In this document: positions 14,101 through 31,124 of the stretch, one piece after another
Layout: the number at the start of each line of letters is the position of its first letter
Numbering within the stretch: the stretch's first letter is position 1
NCBI GenBank assembly: GCA_034336665.1
Contig: CM067592.1
Coordinates: 37,203,889 to 37,267,888 of the forward strand
Source: Luscinia megarhynchos
Taxonomy: Eukaryota > Chordata > Aves > Passeriformes > Turdidae
Reading direction: 5' to 3'
DNA: 64,000 bases
Notes under the pieces: generated by a model
Database searches by the model: none
What the model was told of the DNA's origin: nothing
Seen by the model: the letters and a program-made list of their open reading frames with translations, nothing else
Program-made: the position numbers and the translations under genes

Positions 14101-15400
14101 AGCTAAGATTTCCCTACAGTTGTTAAATAAACTTGTAGGGTGAATTTACCTTCATAGTAAGCACAGTGTTTGACTCCTCTGTGTGTGTGCATGTACGTGC
14201 ACCAAGAGTGTTCAGAAGGTGAGAACAGCACAGTGGTATCATAGCTGACTGCAAGGTAACTTCCCCAAAGAGACAGGACCTCATATCATCCAGAAAAGCA
14301 TCAGTTTGTCTTGGTGCATCTCAGGGCACATTACGGAACAGCAGACATGTGACTTATGGAGCAAGACCTTCTGCAATTTAGACATTACCTCCTGTCACGC
14401 CAGCTAAACTTCTTGTCCTTTAAGAAAAGAACTTCTTGTCCATAGGTCATTGCTAATTTACTTGTAGCCTTTCAATGCTCAGTCAATACTAGATACGATT
14501 GCATAAACAAAGCTAACTTAAACAGGACTGAGAGATCCAACTGCACAAAAAATATCAGCCAAAAGATGTTAAGTAAAATATTTTCAAATGCCACACATCT
14601 CAGAAAAACCCAAAGCCCAAGACAAAATTATGAGTTAATTGAACTAGATGATGTTATATCTAACTCTCCTGAGGTATTTAAATGTGAATCGATTATGAAG
14701 TCAAAAGTTTCATGCTGGAAAGATAAAAATGCATAGGGGAGTTGCATAAGTACTTTAAAAAGACAAGACAACCCCTCCAACATATCTTTATGTATTTGGC
14801 TCTGTAAGGTTTCCTTAGGCCAAAGAATGCTCCTGAGATTATCCCCATGAAGGAACATGTATTGCTTGTTTTAGCAATATACTCTGTGTCTTAAGGCATC
14901 AAAAAAGTGAGAAGTACATATCATATGATTTCTTCCTTTTCACTGTTGTGTAATAGTCTGCAAACCCTGATTTCTATACTAAATATATGAAAGTTGATAA
15001 GCTAAAGCCATCAGAAATGCTACCTCTACAAGGGTTTAAGGGTGAACCTCACACAATTTGCAGTTATTCTGCTATTGTAGACAAGATCCCTGTTAAAAAT
15101 CAAAGTATGGCTACTACTGCTTACATGAAAACCAAGTCCATGTGTAAATCTACTAGTATCTCATCTGTGTTGCAACTCTTGATGTCACAGTAGGTACTAC
15201 TGGATGTTATGCAAATAAACACTAGCCACCACTGGTGTTAAAACACCTTTTACCAAGCTTGAGCCCAGAGGCAGAGAAAATTAAAAAAGGAAAACAAACA
15301 AAAAAAAACAAACCAAACCAAACCAAACTAAAAAAAGTCGCCAAAGAAAAAACAATAAAGCTGTTTTCAGACACTAAACATGGGGAAATAAAAGGATTTT
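8144..15400. other. Intergenic DNA upstream of the cathepsin gene
   Basis: No recognisable gene. The longest frame (12662-13081, + strand, 139 codons) has no familiar motif and is compatible with chance. Low-complexity G/T-rich DNA occurs near 12105-12150, and an A/C-rich tract near 15295-15335 lies just before the CpG island. Proximity to the CTSL promoter makes the last few kilobases a plausible place for enhancers, but no specific site can be supported. Confidence 0.5.
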
Positions 15401-15949
15401 TTGGAAATGTTTCTGGCAGCAGTGTCGCCGCCATGCTGCTGTGCCCAGCGGGAGATGCTTCCTCACACCTGCCCGGTGCCAGGCTCAGGGAAGCGGCGCC
15501 GCCGGCCGTGCTCCACAGAGCCTCCGGCAGAGCCGCAGGGGCAGCAGCCCCGCACTGCCGGCCAGGAGGAGCGGGCTGCGGCAGCAGGGCACCCAGGGCC
15601 GGACACTCCGGGGCAGCAGGCGCCGCCGCAGCAACCTGACCCGAGCAGGAGCCCTCACCGGGGGCACACGGATGATGCTGGGGCTGCAAACACCGGCCAT
15701 TCGCGTCTCTTTCCCTCCAGACTTAGTTTTTCCTTCGTTCTGACAGCTGCCCGCTCTAAGTCCCTCCGGGTTAAATTCCACCAGGCTTAGCGTGCTGCCA
15801 CTATCTCCGGCCCGACAGCGCTCGGAGTAAATACTCGGACAAACATTGCCCAATCTAGCGGCTCCGACGGCGCAGGACGGCCCCAGGGAGGCCCCGCACC
15901 GCTGCCGGCCGCGTCCCGGGGGCGATGCGGGACAGCCTGGGCACCCCCG

Positions 15950-16060
15950 CCCCGCCCCGGCCCGGCGGGAGGCGCGGCCCGGCCCGGCCCGGCCGCCAAT
16001 GGGCGCGGCGGGGCGGGCACGGCCGCGGCCGGGATAAGAGGGGCTGCGGAGGCCGAGCGT
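15950..16060 (+). promoter_or_regulatory. CTSL: CTSL core promoter
   Basis: In order: GC boxes near 15948-15960, a direct GGCCC repeat to about 15993, a CCAAT box at 15996-16000, another GC box at about 16009-16018, and a weak TATA-like GGATAAGAG at 16032-16040. Transcription would start around 16060, just before the inferred untranslated exon. CCAAT (NF-Y) and GC (Sp1) boxes are typical of cathepsin L promoters. The start position is inferred. Confidence 0.6.
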
Positions 16061-16104
16061 CGCCGGGCAGAGCAGCAGCGGTGCGGCGGAGACCCTCGGG
16101 CCTG
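16060..16104 (+). other. CTSL: CTSL untranslated exon 1 (5' end inferred)
   Basis: The sequence ends in a strong donor site, CTG followed by GTGAGC at 16105, a short way below the TATA-like element and 299 bp before the acceptor of the exon that carries the start codon. Mammalian CTSL also has a non-coding first exon. The 5' boundary is approximate. Confidence 0.6.
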
Positions 16105-16413
16105 GTGAGCGTGGGCTGCGAGGCGGGGGCGTGTGGAGAGGGCCGGCCTCGGCCGCGTCCTCGTCCCGCGGTGGGGCGGCTCCTGCCGGGAAGGAGCCGC
16201 CATTCCCGGCTCTCCCTCGGGAGCCGCCGGCTCACGCGCCGCGTCCCGGCCCCGCCGCCCGGGCTTGTTTACAGCCGCGGCCGAGGGCGGGGCGCGCAGC
16301 GCGGCTCCGGGCCGTCGCTGGCGGAGGGCGCCGGGCGGCCGCGGGTCTGCATCCCCCGCGCTCGGGGCGCCCTGCCTGACCGCTGCTCCTCCGTCCTTGG
16401 CAGATCTGCCAGC

Positions 16414-20724
<4,311 letters not shown>

Positions 20725-21030
20725 TTTGAAGACTGAACATTTCAGTACAAGAGGGGATTTTAAACTGAATGACCAAACCCATGTTCGCATGTGGTAGCCT
20801 TGTGTCTTTCAAAACTCAACTTGATTTTTAAAACTCTTGAAGTATATTTTACATGTTGGTGACATGCCACTTGTTTAAATTAATGTAAATGTTGGTATGT
20901 AAACAGCTTGTAATATTGCTGGCTTTTTGCTGCTTAATCCAATAGATTCTTTGTATTTTTCCTTTTTTTTTAGTTGTAATGTGTCCAAAGGTTTACTTTT
21001 TAAATAAATACTTAAATTCCACTGTATACT
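20725..21030 (+). promoter_or_regulatory. CTSL: CTSL 3' UTR and poly(A) signal
   Basis: About 300 nt of AT-rich UTR with a canonical AATAAA at 21003-21008, placing cleavage near 21020-21035. A second AATAAA at 21954-21959 could end a longer transcript. Confidence 0.75.
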
Positions 21031-24000
21031 GATGACTTGGCATTTTGGTCTTCTTTTCTATTTGGGACTTCTGTCAGGCGTCCTAAATCATACTCTTAGG
21101 TGGAATGTGTGTGGACCTGTCTCTCAATCAGTCACTAAAATGCAGCCCTATCTGGGAATGGCTAATAGCTGTTACCAAAAGGAGTGTAGAATTTATAATA
21201 CAAATCATTTAAAATGGGAAGTGGGAAAATATTTCTGGTTCTTTTTGTCTCATAACAAAGATCTTCAGTCTTGTCATCTTCTCTATGCAGCATCTGATCT
21301 TCACTTAGCTTTTGATTCCATTAGTGTTTTCTTAATGGCACCTCAAAACACCATGTATTTTGGGCAGTTATGTCTTTTAGAGCCCTTTAGCAGGAGCACC
21401 CAAAGCACACCTGGACTGTTAGAGGCCTTGTTTCTGGAGATATGTAGGACACTAGGTATTGTCTTCCCCCTATACCAGCTTCAGGTGGAGAAGAAAGGGA
21501 ACCAAGAGAAATCATTTCCCTATGGAAACTGACATTGGGATGCTTTGCTACCTGTATAGTTGCTGCCTGACTTAACTGAGGTGATTTACACAGTGCCCTA
21601 TATGTCGTTTTGTCTCTGCAGGTATCACTGCTGCTGAAACATGAGTGTTAGCTGTTAAAAACTGCAGTTCAGGTGTGTTGGATTCTGGTAGTTCTTGCAG
21701 AGGATGGTAAATACCAAAGACAGCAGGGGGAGAGGGCTTGGCTTGGCTTTTTGGGTGTTGGTGTCTGTTCTTTCTCTTGGGCTGTAGGTCAAGGCAATGT
21801 AGTTCTGAAACATAACTAGCCCAGGACCCACAGGTTTTAGTAGACAGTATCTTTCAGAAGCTGATAGCCATGCACACAAAGGAACACTTGCACCAGAACT
21901 TGTTGGCGGTTAATTTCCTTATTGTTGATAATGGAAATCTTCAGGTTGCATTTAATAAACTCTTTTAAAGAGAAAAAGGTGAGTCATCCATAATAATAAT
22001 AACAATTGAGAGTTGTTAGTGTGCTGCATAGATGAGTTCTTTCAACCTGAATTTCCTGACAAGTTTGTTTTGTTTTTTTTTTTTAAAGGAAGAGCCTCAC
22101 TCAGCCCAGTGGCTATTTAACAAGTCACAGAGCAGAAATACTGGTTAGAATTTTAACTATTAAGTTGATGTGCTAAGCTAGTTATGGAAAGCATCCACAT
22201 TGCTCGGGGAAGCTGTGGAGCAAATGCAGAGCTCACCAGGTGGTCCTCTAAAGGTTGATATTCAGAAGGAAATGACAATGGTCCATATCCAATGATACAT
22301 TCAAAATGAGAGCCAGGAGCAAAATGCTGCCGGAAAAGTGACTGTATAAACTCCTTATGCAGAAGATGGTTTTCATTCTTGCTGCCCAGAACTGGGAATG
22401 GACTGACACCTGTTTTTCTTATCGTTGTTTTAATCCTGGAGGCTGATGTTACTGTGAGCCTGGTAGAACTTTTTGCTTTGGTTTTTCTTTATTGGCTAAA
22501 ACAGGAGTGAGACCAGTACAAAGCCTGCTAGGACTTGAACTGCTAAAAAAATTGGGCAGCAGGGAAATGTGTTTGGTTGCAAAATCCAGGGTTAAAAAGT
22601 TGCTGGGAAAACAAGGTATTTTTTATGAGCGGATGGGAAATGAAAAGGAAATAACTTTCCAAAGCATCTGCACATGATTGGGCATGTAGCTCACAAAAGA
22701 GGCATCAGCCTTTGACTTTTTTAGAAAGAATATGTGATAATGCAGCTATTTGTGTGGATTAAAACTTGCTGACTGTTCTGGCTGAACATCCTCCTCAGAG
22801 TGCAAAAATAAGGGGATAGGGTAAGTCAGGTCATGTAGATAACTCAATATTTACACAACCTGAGGTAACAGCTTCACCCAGAATTGCCTTGCATGATGCT
22901 ATAAAGACTAAAGTTTTTGTGTAAGTTGCAGTTTGTGTAATTCTTTTTTCTTAGGAATACAAAGAACACATTTCAAGAACAATATTAAATGTGATTTTGT
23001 GATTCTATTGCAGTGGCCCGATCTTTTGTAAAGCTGTTTTATTTACTTCAGAAATACTGTAGTAAAGTAGAAAATGATTCCATAGTGGTGTATGTGCTGC
23101 TGGGGAAAGTGTTGTCTCTGTTCAGAGTTCTTCCGTTGTGAAGATACAGCAAATGCACGTTAGGTGTGGTCATGGAAAGCTCCAGAGTTGTTGCCAGAAA
23201 GCTCTTGATTACTGTTGCAGTGTTTTCTCTCCAAAGCTTCCCTTGGTTATATACTCCTACTGATAGCTGAAACTCCATTTATTAAAAGATGTGTTACTCT
23301 AAAATATACTAGTGCACGTGTATTATCAGTAAAGAATCCTATCTATGCTGCCTGGTTCAGGCCCATCTAAATTACAGCTGCTGTTGTTAGTGGGGTCTTA
23401 CACATATCTAAATACATGAGCTGGGCACTATATTGCTTGCTAGATGGCAGTTCTGTACAGTGATAAATCCTTGCAGTCCTTGTTTGCTAGCATCTTAATT
23501 GTGAAAATGCACTTTTTAATTGGAATTTGGGAAAGAAGAAAAAGTTTTGAATTTGGTTTTCGTATGCTGATGCTTCTTAGATTGTTCTTGTCCTAAAGGT
23601 CTCTTAGCAGTTTCTCTGCTCTGCTTGTTGAATGTATTTGTCACTCAGTGGACCTGAGTTTTTAAAGACATGTATTTTTGAGGCAAGGAAATAAATGAAA
23701 TTAAATTATTTCACTTACACATGATGTTCTTACTCTTTAGAGTCTGGTGAGAAATGAATTTAATTGTGATGTAGAAAACTATTTTCCTTTAAGAGCACCC
23801 AATTTCTTGTATTGTCCCACTGCTGTGTAGAATGGAATTTTGGTGGTTTTTTTTAATGTGACTTGTTTTTCTTTGCAAATATTAACAGTGAAACAAATAA
23901 TTTTATTATTCTGCTACACAAGCCATGCACTAAGTAATTTTCAAAATACTTTGAAGAACTATGGTAACAAAATATTTGTCATTTCATGCTGTCAAATACT

Positions 24001-27000
24001 TAGAGGAAAGGCAAATGTGATGAATTGCATCAGTGAAAGTTTTATGTAATGGAAGATCAGCTGTTGATCTGCATAACAGCACTCAGAAAATGTAATTCTG
24101 AGTCAACCACAGACACAGGAAAATGGGAACATTCTTCAAATAAATAGGAATATGCTTCAAATAAACCCGAAAATGAGCTTCTGAATATCAGTTATGCAGT
24201 GTTTGCTCCTTAATTGCCTTGACACAATAACAAATCCTGTCATATATGTCTTAAGCTTAATGCCAGCTAATCAGTTTTTACATGCTAGTGATTGACAGCA
24301 GGTTCTGGCTATTAACCAAGGAATTGAGCATACCTGGAAGGCTATCATAATGTAACCTGATGTTTCTGCTTTCTAGCTCTCTTTGAACTTTACCAAGATG
24401 TGCAACAGATTGAGCACTGATTTTAATTTGCTGTCAATCAATACTCTTCAGTCTTTTCATTGGAAAGTCAGACAAAATGCTGACTCAACTAGTACACTGT
24501 TTTGAAGAAGTAATTGTTTAAATCAGTAGTAGGGATGTTTATTATTTGCTAATCACAGTTTTATCAAAAATCACGAGTGAAATTTTAAGTAAGTGCAGAG
24601 GCACCTAAAGCATTTGGAAGAAAGGCTAAAATCATAAACAAAATTTCATTCATAATTCAGAAAGCTGAACTTAGATGATACTCAATAGGGCTCTTCTGAA
24701 AACAGGGAGCCCAACCAGGAACTGCTTTTGGGGGAGCAGGAGGGTTGGCCACAGGGTGGAGACCTGATCCATGGATTGATTAGTTTAGACAGGAGTCTTA
24801 GGAGAATCTCAGAAGATGCCACCTTCATTTGTGTTCACAAGTGAACTTGATAGTTTTGGTTTTTGTTTTCAAGTTTGATTGCACAAAGATTTATCGACCG
24901 GTGGTCAATACGATTTCTGCAATGCTTTTTGTTTCCATCCTGCCTGTTTTCTTCTGAAGAGCGACTGCCAACCTCTGTGTGCAAAGGAGAAAAGAAACCA
25001 TGGTGATGGCTATTTCTAAAATGCTTACTGGATTCTTTTTACAATTCTTCTGCCTTGTTTTGTTCACTGAGAGTTCTCACCTACTGTTCAAAACCTACTT
25101 CTGAGTGGAACCTGTAAGACTTTCCCAATAAAGTGATGCTGAAAGACACATTGTAGAAGTCACACTCTGTGTTGTCAGGTGTGGTGCTGCAGTGCTGATA
25201 CCTGGTACCTTCTGCAGTCCTGGTTTGGGAAGAAGTGATCAAAGATGGAGCAGATGTGAGCAGAGTGAGTTATTCCCCTTCCCACCACCTTCAAAAGGTT
25301 GTTCTGGTTAAGGGTGGCTTTGTGATGTCCTCTAGGGAAAGATTGTTTCTGGTCTGAGAGCTCAGCAAGGAAGAGATGATTTTTGAGCCTTGTATGTGCT
25401 GTTCATATGCTTAGTGACACTTTGGACATTCACCTGGAATTTGTGTTTCAAAGTTTTTATCTGTACTTCCGTGTATTCTCCTAGGGTGAGAATGATATAG
25501 GTGTGCTCCCTTGGGGTGCTACTGAAGGCCCTCTGAAGCTATTTCATCTTTTACTTCCTGCCTCTATTAGGAAAAAATGCAGTCTCAGGAACTGCCATGG
25601 AAATAATCTAAGTTCTATCGAGTAAGATTTTCTTTTTTTTTTTTAATTGCAAGTGAAATCTTCCTGCACAGCATGCATGCCATGACATAGAACTGTTTAA
25701 AATAAATGCTGGGCTACTAGACACTCAAACTGGCTTAGGGTGTCTGAGAAGCTGATGCTGAAATGGGATGTTGAGAACCCCTTTAGGCTGTAACATGTCT
25801 TGGAACACACTTGATTCTGTTTAAAGCCAAAGGTCAAATGAGGTGGCTTCAGAGCTGCCAAGTCAGGTGCTTTTTCCCACAAAGGAAGGGCACTTCTAAG
25901 CATATGTCTGTAATAGATCAGTTTATGCTGCTGATAACAAGGCACAAAAACACCCCTAGATAGGGCTCCCCACAGAACTTTAAACCAGTTCACTGCTGTG
26001 TGTGCAGCTGCCCATTTTTGCTAGTTACAGCAAAACCAAAACAAACCCAAAAACAAACAAAAAACCCCATCAAAACCAAAAACCACATAGCACAATCTTT
26101 TACCATAATAGTACAGCAATGCCAGAATTGTGAATGCCAGCTCTTGTCAATAGCCGTCTTAACATTCCTTCTGCTCGGCATGTTTCGCTGTATTGCTTTC
26201 CTCAGTCAAGCATGAAGCATAAACTGACAGCAGGGTTTTTTGGAACAGGAAATATATACTGGAAACATCAGCTGTGTTGTAAAATTGCATTGGCTTTTGG
26301 AGATTTATAATAATACTCTTGTAGTTAAAAGAAACATCTGTCTCTGTTTATATAGAAATTTCAATGCCTTGTGCAACGGTTAAGAATAAATCCTGCTGCC
26401 TTTTTCCTATTTGTTGCTTGCTAGTCACAGAAAGAACTGGAGAGGGCCTGTGTTTTCTGATTCAGTGCTGTTACCAGCATTTCTGTCACATTTCTCTCAC
26501 AAAGTAATAGAGCATTTCAGAAGAAAATCTTGTGTACACAAGATGCCCATTGTGAATACTTTTGAAGTAGTATTTCTGTGGCAGTATTTCCAGACATTTC
26601 AATAAACTTTATAGCTCCTTTTTGTTAGTAATTCTGCAAACCAAGAGCAACAGAAACTCCCTCTACTCGGAATTTTTAATCTAAACTGACACAGAGCTGA
26701 AAAGTGGGAGAGGAAGGAGGCCAAAAGCAGTGAGGCTGCCTGCCAGAGGACAGGCAACTGATTAGCAGCTGTGGGTGTGCATTTTCAAGAAGGTTAGCCT
26801 CTCCCTTTGACTTTGTTTTTTCCCAGCATGTCTTCAAAAGAGCTAAAAGTAAACATTCCCCATTCGTGTTCTTCTACTGAGTTTAAATTTCAGATCTACA
26901 TTTGTGTGCATGGCCCTTTCCACTTATCCTCTCTGCTTTTGTTTGTTTGTCTCCTTTTTCTCTTTCTGTGCCGGAATAATAAATCATGGTGTTGTTAAAA

Positions 27001-30000
27001 GAGGGAGAAAATGGCCAGCACATGAACAGAGCAGGAAGCCTGGCTATCAAAAGGGCAAAGGACAGCTGGTGCGTCAGCCAGGACCGTGTCTCGGAGGACA
27101 GGGGACGAGGCTGGTGCTGCATAGCTGGGCGTGGAGAGAGGCTGACTGACCTCGTTTTCTGCCAGCATGTGCCCACGGTGCACTGGAGCGTCTGCTGAAG
27201 CCATGAGACATCGTGAGTGGTCATGCCCGGGCTGGGGCAGGCTGGCCAGGCACATTCAGCCTGGGCACAGCTGGCCCAGTAGCTGAGCAGCACCTTATCC
27301 CCTTTAGAGGTGTCCCTTCCAAAGTGATAAAATGTTCACCGGGTGATCTGCTCAGCAGCTGACAACAATTCTTAGGCCAAACTCTTGTTTATCAACGTTT
27401 GTCATAGCTGTCTCGGCCAACACCCTCTGCCAGCTGGCTCACCAAACTGCCTTCACTGAATGCAATGGTTAGAGCTACAAAAGCTGCTGCCAGAAAACAG
27501 GTTGCTGGGCTCCTGATGAACAGAGCCTTGCAAAACCATGATGCAATTCATTGCATTGGATGAAAGCAACCTCCTGAGGGCAGATTGCAGTGGAAAATCC
27601 TATCGCTATGAAGTATTAAAATCAATCCACTTGAATCAGATCACATGCTTGGTTTGAGGTTTTTGGTTTTTTGTTTTCTGAAACCACATCTGTATTTGCA
27701 GAAAGCTAGGAACAAAAAACAAAGGTGTTTTTGGTATACGTGGGGTATATGAGCATTGTCCATGATGACATGAAGCCTGAATGGTAGGGAATGTCTCATC
27801 AAATTTCAGGTGTTCTGTACCTCTGGGTAACTGTGTGCAGATCCTCCAGCTCAATGTTCATTTACTCTCTGCTATTTCCACTTTTGGGCCCTGGATGTCT
27901 CTGGAAAATAGATACTTTGCAGTCTCACAGGAGTTAATGGTTCTATCATCTTTCCTCTTATTAAACCTCCTCTTCTCTTCCAGGGGCACCAACCCTCCTT
28001 TTCTCACAATGAGTCTGTGTCGTATAATCCATGTAAGCCAAAAACTCTTTTTTGTTCTCTGTCTCTAATTAGCTGGCATTTTATAAATGAAAAAAACTTT
28101 TGTCTGACTTTTCCAGAAATATGAATTGGCTTTATTAAAAAACCAGTAAAACTCCCCGTGTGTATGTTTTGTTGAAAACAGAATAAAGTATCAACTTTTG
28201 ATAGAAATGCTCAGAGACATATTTGATCCTATACTTCAAAGAGCATCTGCATTCCAGCCACCTTGCTTTCTCAGGGATGGGTGAGGCTCTGCTGCAGCAT
28301 CCAGGATCAGCTCCTCAGAGTGCTGGGCTGGCAGGGCAGCAGCACAGGCAGCCAGGGTGCCACGGGACTGGTGGGAAGCCTGCCAGCCCAACCTGTTCTC
28401 TGATCCCCCATCTTGTGATTGCAGTCACAAGGCCACCTCTCTGCAGCTGGCTGCTCACACTCAGTTTCCAGTCAAAGAAATTTGTGAACAACTGCTCATT
28501 TATTAGAGACTGGTGGTGTTTCTGTGTTTCCTTGTGTTATTTGACACCACTAGGTTTAGGTAGATTGCCTTAACTTTACTTCTGAAATAGGTGCAAATGT
28601 TCCAAATAATTGCTAAGAAGAATTATATTAGGCAACAAGTTTGACAAACTGTGCTTTAACAACAGTCAAGTATATATCTATATATCTATATCTAATCTAT
28701 ATCTAATCTATATCTAATCTGTTACAGTAAAAATAGGATTTTTCTGCATCTTTCTCCAAAAGTAATAGGAAGCCAAATAGGCTGATCACTGATTTATTCA
28801 TATATGATTTTATGCCAAGAAGCTACTGAATACAGATACAAAGGCACATATGTGAACTAGCATTTAGTTCACGTATTTCCATTCCTTCCTGAACCTGGCA
28901 TTTCCATGTATTTTCAATTTGGTATCATGCTGATGGTTATCTGAGAAATAATATCAGACATTGCTGACTTGTGCATCTGGAGGCAGTCACACCTTCATCG
29001 TGAGCAGTGCCTGCTTCTCCCAGCAGTCTTGATGGCAGCTTGTGGTGTGTCCCCTTTCACACCATTCCAACCACTAAAAAGCCTCTGATTCTTAAAAAAT
29101 AAAATCTCTGTCTTGCTTTCTCAGCAGCCCTCAGATACCTTGCAAAACCATGGCGCGAGGCCACGGAAGGAAGTTGTGGCCCAGTGTTGCAAGGGTTGCA
29201 TAGGTTGTGCCCCATCCTCCCACAGTTAGTGTAAGAGAGCTCTGCAGACATGATCTGAGCTAGTATCACACTGCAGAGGTAAACTTTAAAACTCACCCTG
29301 AGCCTTTAGGAAGGACATTGTGGGGTGGTGTGGTTGCAGGGTTGTGCTTTGTGTAGCAGAATACATTAAGGTACTTAGTTTGGTGAGGTAGTTCAAAGCA
29401 GGACTCCAGCACAGAATATTCACTGTTAACACCGAATAAAGTTGCTGCTTTCCTAATCTGCATTTGAGGCTTGTATGGGTTGCTTATACAGATCAGATAT
29501 GGGTATCTTTGTAAATACCAGCCACCCAGCAGCCCACAAACTGGGAGCATTGTCTGTTAAGCATCAGCAGCCATCCAAGCAGCAGTTTTTATTCAGAGCA
29601 GTGTCCCAGCACTAGCCCCTCCACTAACATGTGCTTTTGGTACAAGCTGAGGAAAAAACAATGTGGGGGAAACAGCAGCTGGGATTAGATCCAGGCTTTG
29701 CTGTGCACCTCTACTTAAATGAAGGCAAGCTGGGTGCTGTAAGGCTGACAGTAAGCAGGGCACGGAATGACTGACACATTGTAGTGTGCAGGTGTACATA
29801 TCCTGCCAGCAGGAACACAGATCTTAACCCCTAGACTGGGTACACCCACTGCAAAACAAATTTTCAGCATGCCCCTAAGTGGTGGTTTTTAGAGGCCCTG
29901 TGGGGACACTGAGGAGTGCCACATCTCTGTTCTTGCTTTGTCATCTCTCCTGGCCCATTGGGAACAGGACCAAGTTACCAAAGATCCTTCTGATGTAAAA

Positions 30001-30148
30001 CTAGTACTGTTAGCTGACTTACACAGGCCTCAACTGACACTTGGTTTTTGGTTTTCTACTTAAAAAATGCATTGGAGTTCTTCAATAAATTAGTGGCATC
30101 AACATCTTTTTTGTGTTCCTATACAGAGACTCTGAGAGAGAGAAAAAA
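21031..30148. other. Intergenic DNA between CTSL and the CR1 element, first part
   Basis: No gene that I can support. A 166-codon open frame at 21032-21532 (+ strand), just past the CTSL poly(A) site, is discussed as a finding. Low-complexity items: T runs near 22073-22084 and 25632-25644, an A/C-rich stretch at about 26028-26085, and an 11-bp tandem repeat at 28671-28720. A moderately GC-rich segment (about 27040-27290) has scattered CpG but no recognisable gene. Confidence 0.55.
28671..28720. repeat. Short AT-rich tandem repeat
   Basis: About three copies of an 11-bp unit, CTAATCTATAT, preceded by TATATC-type units. Confidence 0.8.
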
Positions 30149-30166
30149 CTATACATATATATACAT

Positions 30167-30217
<51 letters not shown>

Positions 30218-30325
30218 CATAATTACTATATATGTATATATATGTAAAAACTATATATGTATATATGTAAAAATATATACATATGTAAAAATATATATGC
30301 ATATCTGTATATATATATTCCATGT
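30149..30325. repeat. (CATATA)n microsatellite and TA-rich flank
   Basis: An array of the 6-bp unit CATATA, cleanest at about 30168-30218, followed by imperfect TATATGTA and GTAAAAATATATA repeats. The whole tract is nearly all A, T and C on the plus strand. It generates artificial Tyr-Thr and Cys-Ile open frames on both strands. Confidence 0.9.
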
Positions 30326-31124
30326 GCATTTTTTTCCACAGGAAAACTGATTTATTCATTTCCACAATCAAGGTGCAAAATTGCATCATGCAGTAAAAAG
30401 ATTTTATTATTGCCTAAAACATCTTTTTTTTTTCTGCTTCCTCTTGAGTCTGCAGGATTTAAGTGTTGTTTTTGTTCTGCTGTAGATAGTAGAGCTTTGG
30501 GAAGCACGTGATGAGGAACAGAATAAACAAGTACACACTGTACTTGCTGATCCTGGGCAGTTGTCACAGTGTTAAAATTGAAAGATAAATACCTGCAGAA
30601 AAAGTGCTTTGATACCTGAAGCAGCACTGAAATCACATCCTCACCTTTTGATAGCAATAACTAAGGGTAAATACTCAGCCTGAATAATTTTCTGTCTGCT
30701 TTTGTTCAGCCTGTCTCTTTTTTTGGCATAATAAAACACATCTCTAAGTTAAAAAATAACTTGGAATTTCTTGGCAGGAGTATTTTTTGCTCCTGTCTAT
30801 GTCATAATGTAATTCATAGAGTGTTCTTGCTAAAGTTTGGTACCAGCATAGAGAGACGTGTGGATCAGGGGTGAAAATGAAAAAAGGGTACAGGAGTTGT
30901 TTATATCAAGCAGGGTGCCTAAAAAAACATTTACTTAATGAGACAGGAGAGTTATAAAAGCCCAGTTTTCAAATCCTTATCACTTAATGTAATCACACTA
31001 TTATTTTAATTGCTAGTTTTTGCTCTCATTAGTCATGATTTCTGATCTGCTTAGGCAGTGCCAAGTGTGAGATCTAGCACCAGAGCACCTATAGGATGGA
31101 TGGCTATAGCAGCCTAGAAGTGTC
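30326..31124. other. Intergenic DNA before the CR1 element
   Basis: AT-rich sequence with a T run near 30424-30433. No coding or RNA-gene signal is visible. Confidence 0.5.

Noticed and set aside
15235..15790. Several overlapping 100-155 codon frames upstream of CTSL, one with a good start context at 15433
   Set aside because: They are confined to the CpG island, have no domain, and occur in several frames at once, as expected from base composition.
26883..27293. 136-codon minus-strand frame in a moderately GC-rich segment
   Set aside because: No domain recognised, frames occur on both strands, and CpG density is well below that of the two patches reported.
30048..30389. Frames rich in Tyr-Thr and Ile-Cys on both strands
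   Set aside because: Translation of the CATATA repeat.
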